The position numbers and the translations under genes are program-made. From the NCBI GenBank assembly GCA_014529385.2, contig CM043957.1, positions 89,731,881 through 89,795,880 of the forward strand: DNA of 64,000 nucleotides. Direction: 5' to 3'. The notes under the pieces are model-generated. The model saw only the letters and a program-made list of their open reading frames with translations. It had not been told where the DNA came from and ran no database searches. Below, piece after piece: positions 11,471 to 21,834 of the stretch. Each line of letters begins with the position of its first letter. The stretch's first letter is position 1. This stretch comes from Adiantum capillus-veneris (taxonomy: Eukaryota > Streptophyta > Polypodiopsida > Polypodiales > Pteridaceae).

Positions 11471-11479
11471 TATAAATAG
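11471..11479 (+). promoter_or_regulatory. Element B LTR TATA box (5' copy)
   Basis: TATAAATAG precedes a pyrimidine-rich stretch, and the same sequence is conserved in the other LTR at 17548. This is the most likely RNA polymerase II core promoter of the element, with transcription starting about 30 bases downstream. Confidence 0.65.
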
Positions 11480-11936
11480 GACCATTCTCTTCATATTTTG
11501 TTAGACTCGGAGCCTTGAGAATTTCTCTCTCATTTAGGGAGAAACACTACGCAGAAATCATTAGAGTTAAATCTCTAATTGATTAACCCTAACGGTAATT
11601 AATCTAATCCTTCTTAATTAGTAAGGTTAGATTAAGATAAATGGTTAATTAATCAAAGATTAGGCCTATATATGCTTCTTAAACCTCTTGAAATTAATTA
11701 ATCTCTGCTGATTATTATAATTAATCTTAGTAATACTAAGCTAATTATTTATCCTCTCATATTAGGGCTGAAATTAGCCAATCTAACCATGAATTAATGG
11801 TAAAATGATTAATTAGGATTAGATTAAATTGAATTATTTATCAAAGATACATTGGACAGTTATTAATCTAGGAAAATTATCCTATAATTTTCCGAGAAGT
11901 TTTCCTAATTAATTAGGCCTAATTACTCTAGTTTTT

Positions 11937-12667
11937 GAACAATTTTAATAGGGGAAACTTGTATATGTAATTCAAATGCTTCCATATAATTATCAGTGGT
12001 TAATTAGGTGTTCAATAACCCGTGTTAATTAGGAGAAGTTCAGAAAGTTAATTTAGCTAATTATTTTAGCTAAAATATCTTTTTTTGAGCAATTTTAATA
12101 GGGGAAATTAGTAAATGGAATTCAAATGCTTCCATATAATTATCAGTGGTTAATTAAGTATTCATGTACCTGTGATAATTAGGATAATTTCAGAAAGTTA
12201 ATTTAGCTAATTACTTTAGCTAAAATACTCTGTTTTTTGAGCAATTTTAATAGGGGAAATTAGTAAATGGAATTTAAACACTTCCAGATAATTATCAGTG
12301 GTTAATTATGTGTTCAGTAACCCGTGATAATTAGGAGAAGTTTAGAAAGTTAATTTTGCTAATTATTGTAGCTAAAATACCTTGTTTTTTGAGCAATTTT
12401 AATAGGGGAAATTAGTAAATGGAATTAAAATGCTTCCATATAATTATCAGTGGTTAATTAAGTGTTCAAGTACTTGTGATAATTAGGAGAAGTTCAGAAA
12501 GTTAATTTAGCTAATTACTTTAGCTAAAATACTATATTTTTTGAGCAATTTTAATAGGGGAAATTAGTAAATGGAATTTAAACACTTCCAGATAATTATC
12601 AATGGTTAATTAGGGTGTTCAATAACTCGTGATAATTAGGAGAAGTTCAAAAAGTTAATTTAGCTAA
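11937..12667 (+). repeat. 152-bp tandem repeats in the B 5' LTR
   Basis: The marker gagcaattttaatagggg recurs at 12087, 12239, 12391 and 12543 (exactly 152 apart), with a variant at 11937. Each unit is AT-rich and contains the inverted pair aattatca ... tgataatt and a doubled ttagctaa. About 4.8 units are present before the inversion breakpoint. Confidence 0.9.
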
Positions 12668-13532
12668 TTTCAGCCCTATTATACTTGACTAAATGAGCCT
12701 TAGGTTTCCCATTTAATCCTTGTACTAATGTTTCTTCACCTAAGTGATTTTTGAAGGTTAAGTTCCCTTGAGCACAGTGAATTTGGTCTTGATTTTTTAT
12801 TAGCCAATCCATTCCTAGGATACCATCATAGATTCCTACTGGAAGAGTTCGAAAGTAGGATGAAGTCAGGGTTCCCCCTAGTTCAAACTCAACTTTCCCA
12901 GCTGTAAATTGAGATAGAACCTCTTTCCCATTTGCTAATTCTACTACTAATTTCTTGGTAGGATATTGGTTCAATTTAAGTTTTCTTAAACATTTAGGGG
13001 AGAGAAAAGAGTGTGTGCTGCCACAATCTATAAGTAGTTCAAATTGTTCACCTTCTCTGTTTGCAATGGTTTGGATGACCGCGTACTGTTGTCGAGCTCC
13101 AGGATTATCAATGGCGGCAAAAAGAGTAGCTCTTTCATCTTCCTCATCCTGCAATGTAGGTTCTCCTAATGCAGTATAAGTTCTGGCTCCTCTACCTCTT
13201 CCTCTGCCTCGTCCTCTATTGCCTCTACCTCTTTGATTATTCCCTTGTCCTATTTGAGTTTGAGAAGGGGTTCCGGTATCAGTTTGAGGATTTTGCCCCT
13301 CAGGACATTGACTCTTGTAGTGTCCCATTCTATTGCACCCATAGCATCTTATGTTCGGAAAAGTCTGCTCTATGGTGGCTGCAGCTGACACTGTCCTTCG
13401 TTGACCTCCTTGATTATAATTCCCCCTTGCTCTTCCTCTAGAGTTATTGTAGTTGTAATAGTTCCTGGCAGGAGGGTTTCCTTCCACTGCAAGTGGTTTA
13501 GCTCTAAAAAATAGCATGTAATTATAGCACAC
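12668..13532 (-). pseudogene. Element B gag C-terminus and protease, in an inverted block
   Basis: On the minus strand an open frame encodes a nucleocapsid knuckle (CYGCNRMGHYKSQC, about 13350-13309), a Gly/Arg-rich linker, and a retropepsin with active site LLIDCGSTHSFLS (about 13040) and the GILGMDWL strand (about 12815). Retropepsins normally read DSG or DTG; here it is DCG. The capsid part is absent. The frame runs into LTR sequence at about 12675 (KYN, then RAEIS), which marks the junction. This is the gag-protease that should precede the plus-strand pol at 14184, turned around. Confidence 0.85.
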
Positions 13533-13589
13533 GATTTACTAATTTCCCCCTTTAATTTACCCCTAAAAACAGCGTAATTCCACTAAGAT

Positions 13590-14147
13590 AATTAGTTAAA
13601 CTAATTTTCTGAGATTCTGCTAATTATCACGGGTTATTGAACACCTAATTAACCCCTGATAATTATATGGAAGCATTTGAATTACATTTACAAGTTTCCC
13701 CTATTAAAATTGTTCAAAAAATAGAGTAATTAGGCCTAATGAATTAGGAAAACTTCTCAGAAAATTATAGGATAATTTTTCTAGATTAATAACTGTCTAA
13801 TGTATCTCTGATAAATAATTCAATTTAATCTAATCCTAATTAATATTTTTACCATTAATTCATGGTTAAATTGGCTAATTTCAGCCCTAATATGAGAGGA
13901 TAAATAATTAGCTTAGTATTACTAAGCTTAATTGTAATAATCAACAAAGATTAATTAATTTCAAGAGGTTTAAGAAGCATATATAGGCCTAATCTTTGAT
14001 TAATTAACCATTTATCTTAATCTAACCTTACTAATTAAGAAGGATTAGGTTAATTATCGTTAGGGTTAATCAATTAGAGATTTAACTCTAATGATTTTTG
14101 CGTAGCGGTCTCTCTAGATGAGAGAGAGTGTGTCAAGGCTAGCCGAC
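13590..14147 (-). repeat. Inverted LTR segment of element B
   Basis: This is the reverse complement of LTR sequence at about 11511-12060, from the transcribed start region to the first 152-bp unit. Together with the 5' LTR it forms an inverted repeat of roughly 0.5 kb with a spacer of about 1.5 kb, so transcripts from the LTR promoter could fold into a long hairpin. Confidence 0.85.
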
Positions 14148-14183
14148 TTCTGAAGGGGTTACATAAAGGGCAATAGATCTTTG

Positions 14184-17038
14184 TAGTAAAACTTAACAAG
14201 GCAGATGATTCAAGGGACAACCCAACTCCAGAATGGCTTAAAGAATTTTCGGATATATTTTTGGAAGATCTTTCGAATTTACCTCCTCCCAGAGATATAG
14301 ACCACGAAATTGAAACCTTTTCAGGTAGTGAACCAATTTCAAGAAGACCCTACAAAATGTCCCTCCCTGAAGCTATTGAATTAAAAGAACAACTTCGTCA
14401 GCTTATTGAGCAGGGATTCATAAGACCAAGCATTTCACCTTGGGGAGCACCTGTTCTACTCCAGAAGAAGAAGGACGGATCCTTACGTCTCTGCATTGAT
14501 TATAGGGGGCTTAACCAGGTATCAGTAAAGAATAAGTACCCCATTCCTCACATCGATGAATTTCTTGACAGGTTACATGGAGCCAAGGTATTCACAAAAA
14601 TTGATCTCAGATCAAGTTACCACCAAATCCGGATTAAGGAGGGAGATATTTACAAAACTGCTTTCAACACCCGGTATGGGCATTATGAATTCATAGTGAT
14701 GCCCTTTGGCCTTACAAATGCTCCAGCCACTTTTAACCGTCTCATGCAAGATATATTTAGAGAATATCTGGATGATTTTGTGTTGGTGTTTTTCGATGAT
14801 ATCCTGGTATATTCTAAGGATAAAAAAGATCATGAAGACCATGTACGTAAAGTACTCCATCTTCTACGCCAACATCAGTTATATGCCAAGATGAGTAAAT
14901 GTGTGTTCTCCACACCAGAAGTTAGTTATCTTGGTTTTATAATCAACCCTGAAGGAATTTCAGTAGACCCCGCAAAGGTTAAAGATATAATAGACTGGCC
15001 ACAACCCAAAACAGTCAATGAGATTAGAGGCATTACAGGATGGTATAGAATCTTTGTCAAAGATTATACAGTTATCGTCGCTCCCTTGACGCAGTTACTT
15101 AAAAAGTCAGCCAAACTTACCTGGGGGAAAGAACAGGAAGATTGTTTCTTCAAACTAAAACAAAATCTCACATCAGCTCCCGTACTCAAACTTCCAGACT
15201 TCACTCAAGAGTTTGAAGTAGTAACAGATGCCAACGGTCTTGCTATAGGAGGAGTCTTAAACCAAGAAGGTAGACCAGTCGCCTTTACCTCGCGAAAATT
15301 AAGAATCCACGAGCTGAACTATCCAACTCATGATTTGGAACTTCTAGCTGTCATCCATGCTCTAAAACTCTGGAGGCATTACCTTCTAGAAGGAAAGTTT
15401 CAATTGATCACCGATCATCAGAGTTTAAAATGGATTTTCTCACAAGCAACACTCAACATGAGGCAGAGAAGATGGATTGAACTATTACAGGAATATGACT
15501 TTGAGATAAAGTATAAACCAGGGAAAGAGAATGTGGTTGCTGACGCTCTTAGCCGTAAGGTTTTTCTTGGGGCTATTTCCACAGTTGACAATCCCATCCT
15601 CTACAAGGTTAAAGAAGCTTCCCTGGAAGATAAGGATTATCAAAAACTTTTACAGGTTATCAATCAAAAGGATTTAAAAGAAAAAGAGAAAGACAAAATC
15701 AAGGATTATTCACTTGAAGAGGGGCTTCTCTATTATAAGTATTGGCTTTACATTCCTAAAAATCCAACATTAAAGGAGTTAATCCTTTATGAAGGATATA
15801 ATGCTCCAGTTGCCGGCCATCCCGGCTATGCAAAGACCCTTAATGCCATAAGGAAAAGCTATTTCTGGCCAGGAATGAAAGGAGATATACTTCGCTACAT
15901 CAGACAATGTCTTTCCTGTCAAAGGATTAAAGCTGAACGGGTAATGATGCCAGGAAAACTTCAACCTCTGGATATTCCTCATATGAAGTAGGAACTCATT
16001 AGCATGGACTTTGTAACAGGACTTCCCACTGTTCAAGGGGGTTACGACTCCATTATGGTGGTAGTGGATATGTTGACTAAAGTCTCCCACTTGATGCCTG
16101 TAAAAACAACTTATACTGCATCAGACATAAGCCGTCTCTTTATCAAAGAGATATTCAAATTGCACGGGCTTCCTAAGAGAATAGTCAGTGACAGAGATGC
16201 AAAATTCACTTCAAAATTTTGGAAAGCTTTATTTGAATCCTTAGGAACGCAGCTATGTTTCAGTACATCCTATCACCCCCAGGTAGACGGCCAGACAGAA
16301 AGAGTAAACCAAGTCATTGAAGACATCCTTAGAGCCTATTGTGGTAGAGAACCCCGAAAATGGATCCAATTTCTTCCTTTGGTGGAATTCGCCTATAACT
16401 CTTCCTTTCATCAAAGCATTGGGATGTCACCATTCAATGCTCTTTATGAGCATGAGTGTATATCACCCCTAAACTTTTCTGATCCTACTACAAGGGTAGA
16501 AGCTTCAAAGCAAATGTTGGAGGAAATGGAAGCCCAAACCAAAGCTATAAGGCAAGACATTCAGGCATCCAAGGATCGCCAGAAACATTATGGTAATCAA
16601 AAACGGTCTGATCGAGTTTTCAAACAAGGAGATAAAGTATTCCTAAGGGTTCGGCCAAAAAGAGGCACTCTATCCTTGGGAAAATACAAAAAACTAAGCC
16701 CCATATATTGTGGACCGTATGAAGTGATTAAAGTAATCAGTGATCAAGCTTATAAACTAAAATTACCTGAGCATCTCAAGGTCCATAATGTTTTCCATAT
16801 CAGTCTTCTAAAACCTTACATCCCAAATCCAAATCATACTCTGGATGACGAACAAGTTGTAATGCAGAAGCAAGGAATTCTTGAACTTCAACCAGATTGT
16901 ATTCTCGACACCAGGGAAAGGAGTCTAAGAAACAGAGTTATCAAAGAATATTTGGTCAAATGGAAGGACTACCCTACCGAGGATGCCACCTGGGAGGATG
17001 AAGTATCCCTTCACAAGGATTTTCCCAATATAGGTTGA
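14184..17038 (+). pseudogene. Element B pol: RT, RNase H, integrase, chromodomain (one stop)
   Basis: The frame is open from about 14184 to 15988, is stopped by TAG at 15989-15991, and continues in the same frame to 17038. Reverse transcriptase: [19 protein letters not shown], and catalytic [10 protein letters not shown] near 14790. RNase H: TDANG, DLELLAV, TDHQSL, VADALSR. Integrase: zinc-finger residues ending in CLSCQ, then a catalytic D,D,E in MDFVTGLP, SDRDAKF and DGQTERVNQ. The chromodomain EYLVKWKDYPTEDATWED ends the protein and in this family targets integration to chromatin. The stop fits TGG to TAG in a conserved WELISMDF context. Apart from that, pol is complete. Confidence 0.9.
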
Positions 17039-17059
17039 GATGAGGACATCTCAAATCCT

Positions 17060-17073
17060 TAAGTTGGGGTGAT
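17060..17073 (+). promoter_or_regulatory. Element B polypurine tract
   Basis: aagttggggtga lies directly upstream of the 3' LTR and would prime plus-strand DNA synthesis. Confidence 0.6.
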
Positions 17074-17547
17074 TGTAAGGTTTCCAGTTTTCGAAACCTT
17101 CAAAACTGTACTAAGCTTGAAAAACTTAATGGAAAATACTATTGCAGGACTCCAAACACTATTAATTTTGGTATTTTTGGAATTATAAGCAGAGCTTTAC
17201 TATGTCTAGAAATTTTCAGAATCTGATTCCGATAAAAACAGGAACAGTTACGGGACCTAGAAAATTACCATAGAAATTTAATTAATGACAAAAATTGGAT
17301 GGTTTCATTTTTATCATTAGCAAATACTTCTTTACACTAAGGTTCTAGAGTTATAGGAAATTCCAAATTTCATCATGGAAAATCTGCAAAAATCAAACAG
17401 GCAAATTCTGGAAGGTATGGGGTGAGTGTGGAAGCTCTGGAAACTTGCTAGGGGCAGTGATGGCAAAAAAATGCACCATTTTCAAGCTGGGGGGGCTGCT
17501 TGGCCTAGGGGAAAGCAGCCAAAAGCTGCCAGATGCCCAGAAAAAGC

Positions 17548-17556
17548 TATAAATAG
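17548..17556 (+). promoter_or_regulatory. Element B LTR TATA box (3' copy)
   Basis: TATAAATAG identical to 11471-11479. From this copy, transcription would read toward the ORF at 19383 and on into element A. Confidence 0.6.
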
Positions 17557-18013
17557 GACCATTCTCTTCATATTTTGTTAGACTCGGAGCCTTGAGAATT
17601 TCTCTCTCATCTAGGGAGAAACACTACGCACAAATCATTAGAGTTAAATCTCTAATTAATTAACCCTAACGGTTATTAACCTAATCCTTCTTAATTAGTA
17701 AGGTTAGATTAAGATAAATGGTTAATTAATCAAAGATTAGGCTTATATATGCTTTTTAAACCTCTTGAAATTAATTAATCTCTGCTGATTATTATAATTA
17801 ATCTTAGTAATACTAAGCTAATTATTTATCCTCTCATATTAGGGCTGAAATTAGCCAATTTAACCATGAATTAATGGTAAAAATATTAATTAGGATTAGA
17901 TTAAATTGAATTATTTATCAGAGATACATTAGACAGCTATTAATCTAGGAAAATTATCCTACAATTTTCTGAGAAGTTTTCCTAATGAATTAGGCCTAAT
18001 TACTCTGTTTTTT

Positions 18014-18960
18014 GAACAATTTTAATAGGGGAAACTTGTATATGTAATTCAAATGCTTCCATATAATTATCAGTGGTTAATTAGGTGTTAAATAACCCGT
18101 GTTAATTAGGAGAAGTTCAGAAAGATAATTAAGCTAATTATTTTAGCTAAAATACCCTATTTTTTGAGCAATTTTAATAGGGGAAATTAGTTTATGGAAT
18201 TCAAATGCTTCCATATAATTATCAGTGGTTAATTAAGTATTCACGTACGTGTGATAATTAGGATAATTTCAGAAAGTTAATTTAGCTAATTACTTTAGCT
18301 AAAATACTCTGTTTTTTGAGCAATTTTAATAGGGGAAATTAGTAAATGGAATTTAAACACTTCCAGATAATTATCAGTGCTTAAGTAGGTGCTCAGTAAC
18401 CTATAATAATTAGGAGAAGTTCAAAAAGTTAATTTAGCGAATTATTTTAGCTAAAATACTCTATTTTTGACCAATTTTAATAAGGGAAATTAGTAAATGG
18501 AATTAAAATGCTTCCATATAATTATCAGTGGTTGATTAAGTATTGAAGTACCTGTGATAATTAGGAGAAGTTCAGAAAGTTAATTTAGCTAATTACTTTA
18601 GCTAAAATACTCTATTTTTTGAGCAATTTTAATAGGGGAAATTAGTAAATGGAATTTAAACACTTCTAGATAATTATCAATATTTAATTAAGTGTTCAAG
18701 AACTTGTGATAATAAGGATAAGTTCAGGAAGTTAATTTAGCTAATTATTTTAGCTAAAATACCCTATTTTTTGAACAATTTTAATAGGGGAAATTAGTAA
18801 ATGGAATTTAAATGCTTCCATATAATTATCAGTGGTTAATCAATTATTCAAGTAATCGTGATAATTAAGAGAAGTTCAGAAAGTTAATTTAGCTAATTAC
18901 TTTAGCTAAAATACTCTATTTTTAAGAAATTTAAATAGGGGAAATTAGTAAATAGATTTA
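18014..18960 (+). repeat. 152-bp tandem repeats in the B 3' LTR
   Basis: Marker positions 18014, 18166, 18318, 18469, 18621, 18773 and about 18923 give a steady 151-152-base period, so about two more copies than remain in the 5' LTR. The repeats are variants of each other and not identical. Confidence 0.9.
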
Positions 18961-19382
18961 AATTGACTTGAGATCTTTATCAAAGGTTTATTAGACCTCA
19001 AGGAACCTGTGGTAAATATGCTACCATTAGAAAATTAGTTTAATTATATTTTCCTGTAAAATTACTCAAATTCTTGGGAAGAATAAAAAAGGAAAATATA
19101 GTAAAGTAAATAGAAACCCTTTGATATCAATACCAGAGAAGGAATATACCTTGGGAAATCTATTATAATTATCCTAACCTTAGAAAAATAGTTTAGGTAC
19201 GTATTTTGGTCAAAAGTAACCAATTTTTTTATATAATGGATAAGAAAAAATAAGAAATAAAATTATCTAAGTGCCAAAGAATTAACCGAGGTCCAAAACC
19301 CTTATTTTTGGGTAAACAAGGAAAAATAAATGTTATTCAATAAATCCTCTAATGGATTAAGTCTTTTTATAAGGCTGTCGAA

Positions 19383-19592
19383 ATGGCTCCCAAGAGAACC
19401 AGGGGGAACCCTTTGACGGAAGATGAAGATGTTAGTAACAAACGCAACAAAGCAACTAACGACCATGAAGCAGGGCCTAGCCATAGGCCAACAGAGGAGA
19501 GTTTACGGGCACATGCCCCACAGCAGATGGACGACCAGTCCCAAGTGGATTTCAATTATGCCATTAATAAACTTTTAAATTTCAGTGTAAGT
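19383..19592 (+). CDS. Small ORF inside the B LTR, possible Gag N-terminus
   Basis: A 69-residue frame begins MAPKRTRG, is basic then acidic and polar, and ends in a helical KLLNFSVS. The start and composition look like the N-terminus of a chromovirus Gag, but it lies inside the LTR. A consensus splice donor GTAAGT overlaps its last codons (19587-19592). One reading is that the LTR carries the first Gag exon, to be spliced onto gag past the primer site. The other is that a gag start was captured into the LTR. No homologue was checked. Confidence 0.4.
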
Positions 19593-19750
19593 TAAGCATT
19601 GCATACGTAAGGTTAGGAAGGAAAGAAAACTGGCTGTAAATGGAAGGTAACTTCCACGAAACCCACGAGCAATGATTGTAATTAGGAAAGGACTGATTGG
19701 GTTATGACTAGTTGAAATAGGAAAGAAATGTTTGGCCATCCTTAAGACAG

Positions 19751-20047
19751 CTTGTCTCAAGACACCTCTGATTCCTTGGAAATATTTTACTCCAAGTAAT
19801 GAGTAATGATGGAGATACCATCATGGAGGAGTCGGTTACCTCGGCACGTGTGGAGTCTTTACCCCGTGCTTGTTTATGTTTATGGATAGTACTTTTAAGT
19901 TTATCCTAGAGGAACCGCCCGGTTGTATGGGCAACTGGTTTTGGCGTATGGGCGCCCGGACTTTGGGTGAAGACTTTTTCCACCCCGGTTATATAAATAA
20001 GGAATGGGTGCCGTTTTTCACCCTTGTATAGGTGGTCTTGAGACAAG
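19751..20047. repeat. Inverted repeat around a second TATA-like site in the B LTR
   Basis: cttgtctcaagacacc (19751-19766) pairs with ggtggtcttgagacaag (20031-20047) with one unpaired base. Between them is TATATAAATAAGG-like sequence at about 19990-20002. It could be a small fold-back insertion or an LTR secondary structure. No flanking duplication was recognised. Confidence 0.35.
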
Positions 20048-20667
20048 TTAGTACTGGTCAGTGATACCTTAAAATGACAGTACCTTGTCTTAAGTTTAAA
20101 GATGTCTATTTTCTGAAAGAATGCTTTCAACGCTGTTTTCAAAGGTTGTCTTAAGGATATGCAGTTTGAAAAGTTCAAAAAGAATCATTATTTTAATTGT
20201 GGAAAGAATGTGGTAGTAACTAAACAACAATAGAATCATGTGTGAGTGCGGGGTGGTAAGTGGGGATTGACTAAGGTTGTCAATCATGGACGGGTGGACC
20301 TGATTAGTCAGGTAACTATCCATTCCCGTGCACTAAAACGTTTAGAAACTTCTTCACTTGGACGAGGAATCCACCAGCGGCTGTGCCCTCACTTATGCTA
20401 GAGGGAAAAAAGCGTTGGCTAAGGAAACCATAATCTAAAGGATGAAGATTTAGGGCCGGATTTTTTTTTTCTAGGGTCCCGTTTCCACTGCGAGACAAGA
20501 CTAGGTTTCTTCTAGGGCTATAAACCTAAACCATTGTCAATGGTAAGGGTGAATTCCTTGGAACTTTTTTTTTTTTTTTTTTAATAAAGACTTTGACCTT
20601 AGTAGGCCTAGAGACCTGTCAAAGGTTCCATCCCGCTTTTGGTGTCGGCGGGTTTGGAGACCTTACA

Positions 20668-20672
20668 TGTTG
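20668..20672. repeat. Element B target-site duplication, right
   Basis: tgttg, matching 10990-10994. After it the protease-side frame of element A resumes. Confidence 0.9.
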
Positions 20673-21160
20673 TGTGCCTATTTCAATGTGGCAGCCCACC
20701 TTTGGCCCCCATGATTTGATTCGCATGTGTGGCACTATTAACGGACAACGTGTTCGTATTTTATTGGATGATGGTGCAACTCATAACTTCTTGAACTATA
20801 AGCTAGTCAAGAAATTGAAACTTACACAGACTCCCTACTCTCACAAGTATGTGGTGGAGTAAATGTCTGGGAATGATAAAGAAGTATGGGACACGGTAGT
20901 TCAAGGGGTTGAGCTTATTGTTCAAGATCATACGATGAACCTTGACTTCCAAGTTATGAACATGGAGCGTGCTGATGTAGTTTTAGGACGGGAGTGGCAT
21001 ACATGGTTTAGGAAACACATTGCACACTAGTTATGAACACAACTCCTTATCCTTCATGGCCAATGGTAAACATGTGCTTTTGCTTGGTGAGAAAATATAC
21101 CATCTGCACCTCTTATATGTACAACCGAGCTTTCTATTTTGCAGAAAGCAAATTTAATAG
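20673..21160 (+). pseudogene. Element A protease, broken
   Basis: After removal of element B the reading passes from HKCC into VPISMW and then the retropepsin RILLDDGATHNFLNYKLVKK (about 20755-20810), followed by ADVVLGREW (about 20970). The protease would release Gag and Pol proteins. A TAA at 20861-20863 interrupts VVE/MSGND, and an indel near 20996 changes frame. The active site reads DDGA. Confidence 0.8.
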
Positions 21161-21595
21161 ATGAAGTCTTTTTGTGTTACTGCTTGTCTCCTTGTGAATT
21201 CTCAAGAGCAAAGTGCAGTGAATTCTAGTAATGGTATGCAAAGTGCAATGAATTCTAGTAATGGTATACAAAGTGCAATGAATTCTAATGGTATGCAAGG
21301 TGCAATGAATTCTACTGATAAACAAAGTGTTAACAAATCTAACAAGCAAAGTGCTCTCAATTTTAGTTCTATAGAGCAATGTGCAACTATTGTAAAACAA
21401 ACATTACAGGAATTAAAAGATTCTCCATCCCAGCATAACTCTAGTTTACTTTCTCCTTTTGCACATCAAAAGCTGACTCACTTACTCAAGGAGTATAGTG
21501 ATGTGTTCTCAAGTGATTTACCACCGGGTTTACCCCCTACACGTGATGTGCAGCATGGCATAGATGTCTTGCCATGCACTAAACCGGAGTGCTAG
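21161..21595 (+). pseudogene. Element A protease-RT linker with short peptide repeats
   Basis: The frame encodes the linker ahead of reverse transcriptase, including four degenerate units of the type NSSNGMQSAM (about 21215-21310) produced by a 30-base tandem repeat. It ends with the usual lead-in to RT (EYSDVFSSDLPPGLPPTRD). The frame closes at a TAG generated by the inverted duplication described at 21532-21834. Confidence 0.7.
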
Positions 21596-21834
21596 GTCTA
21601 ATGAAACCATGAGCGAGGTAGTTAGCCAATTGACTCTCAACCTCCTTAGCTTCTTTAGCACTCATACGATAAGGTGGTTTACCCCCTACACGTGATGTGC
21701 AGCATGGCATAGATGTCTTGCCATGCACTAAACCGGTGAGTAAACCACCTTATCGTATGAGTGCTAAAGAAGCTAAGGAGGTTGAGAGTCAATTGGCTAA
21801 CTACCTCGCTCATGGTTTCATTAGACCTAGCACT
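21532..21834. repeat. Perfect 93-bp inverted repeat plus 56-bp direct duplication
   Basis: 21588-21680 is the exact reverse complement of 21742-21834. In addition 21532-21587 is repeated exactly at 21681-21736. The whole is explained by a snap-back: synthesis turned round, copied the RT lead-in backwards, then returned to the original strand and copied the upstream 56 bases again. The microhomology ggttt occurs at the return point. No mismatches were seen in either arm. Confidence 0.95.

Larger units (their letters stand above)
10995..12667 (+). repeat. 5' LTR of element B, truncated
   Basis: Starts at TGTAAGG and matches 17074 onward closely for about 1.6 kb, including promoter and 152-bp repeats. 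It then breaks off inside the repeat array at about 12667, where minus-strand protease sequence begins. The missing part corresponds to roughly the last 1.9 kb of the 3' LTR. Confidence 0.85.
10995..20667 (+). mobile_element. Chromovirus B (Ty3/gypsy), internally rearranged
   Basis: The element starts TGTAAGGTTTCC and ends GGAGACCTTACA, near-perfect inverted ends, and is flanked by tgttg on both sides. Inside lie a 5' LTR, an inverted block with gag-protease on the minus strand, a plus-strand pol with chromodomain, a polypurine tract and a long 3' LTR. The two LTR copies are nearly identical where they overlap, so the insertion is fairly young. The 3' part of the 5' LTR, the primer site and most of gag were lost in the rearrangement, so it cannot move by itself. 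Confidence 0.9.
17074..20667 (+). repeat. 3' LTR of element B (3.6 kb)
   Basis: The LTR starts TGTAAGGTTTCC and ends GGAGACCTTACA, right before the target duplication. It contains the TATA box, seven 152-bp repeats, about 400 bases of AT-rich sequence, a 70-codon ORF and an inverted-repeat segment. Its full length cannot be checked against the 5' copy because that copy lost everything after the repeat array, so part of the right half could be captured sequence. Confidence 0.75.

Noticed and set aside
12668-13532. Minus-strand ORF as an independent host gene for a zinc-knuckle protease
   Set aside because: The zinc knuckle, retropepsin and junctions with LTR sequence show that it is the inverted gag-protease of element B.
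18014-18960. Regularly spaced repeats that might suggest a CRISPR array
   Set aside because: Units of 152 bp are tandem with no unique spacers, lie in an LTR of a plant retrotransposon, and there are no cas genes. The DNA is eukaryotic.
20565-20582. T run near the right end of element B as a LINE or SINE poly(A) tail
   Set aside because: No coding or tRNA-like sequence adjoins it and no target duplication was found. It lies inside the B LTR.
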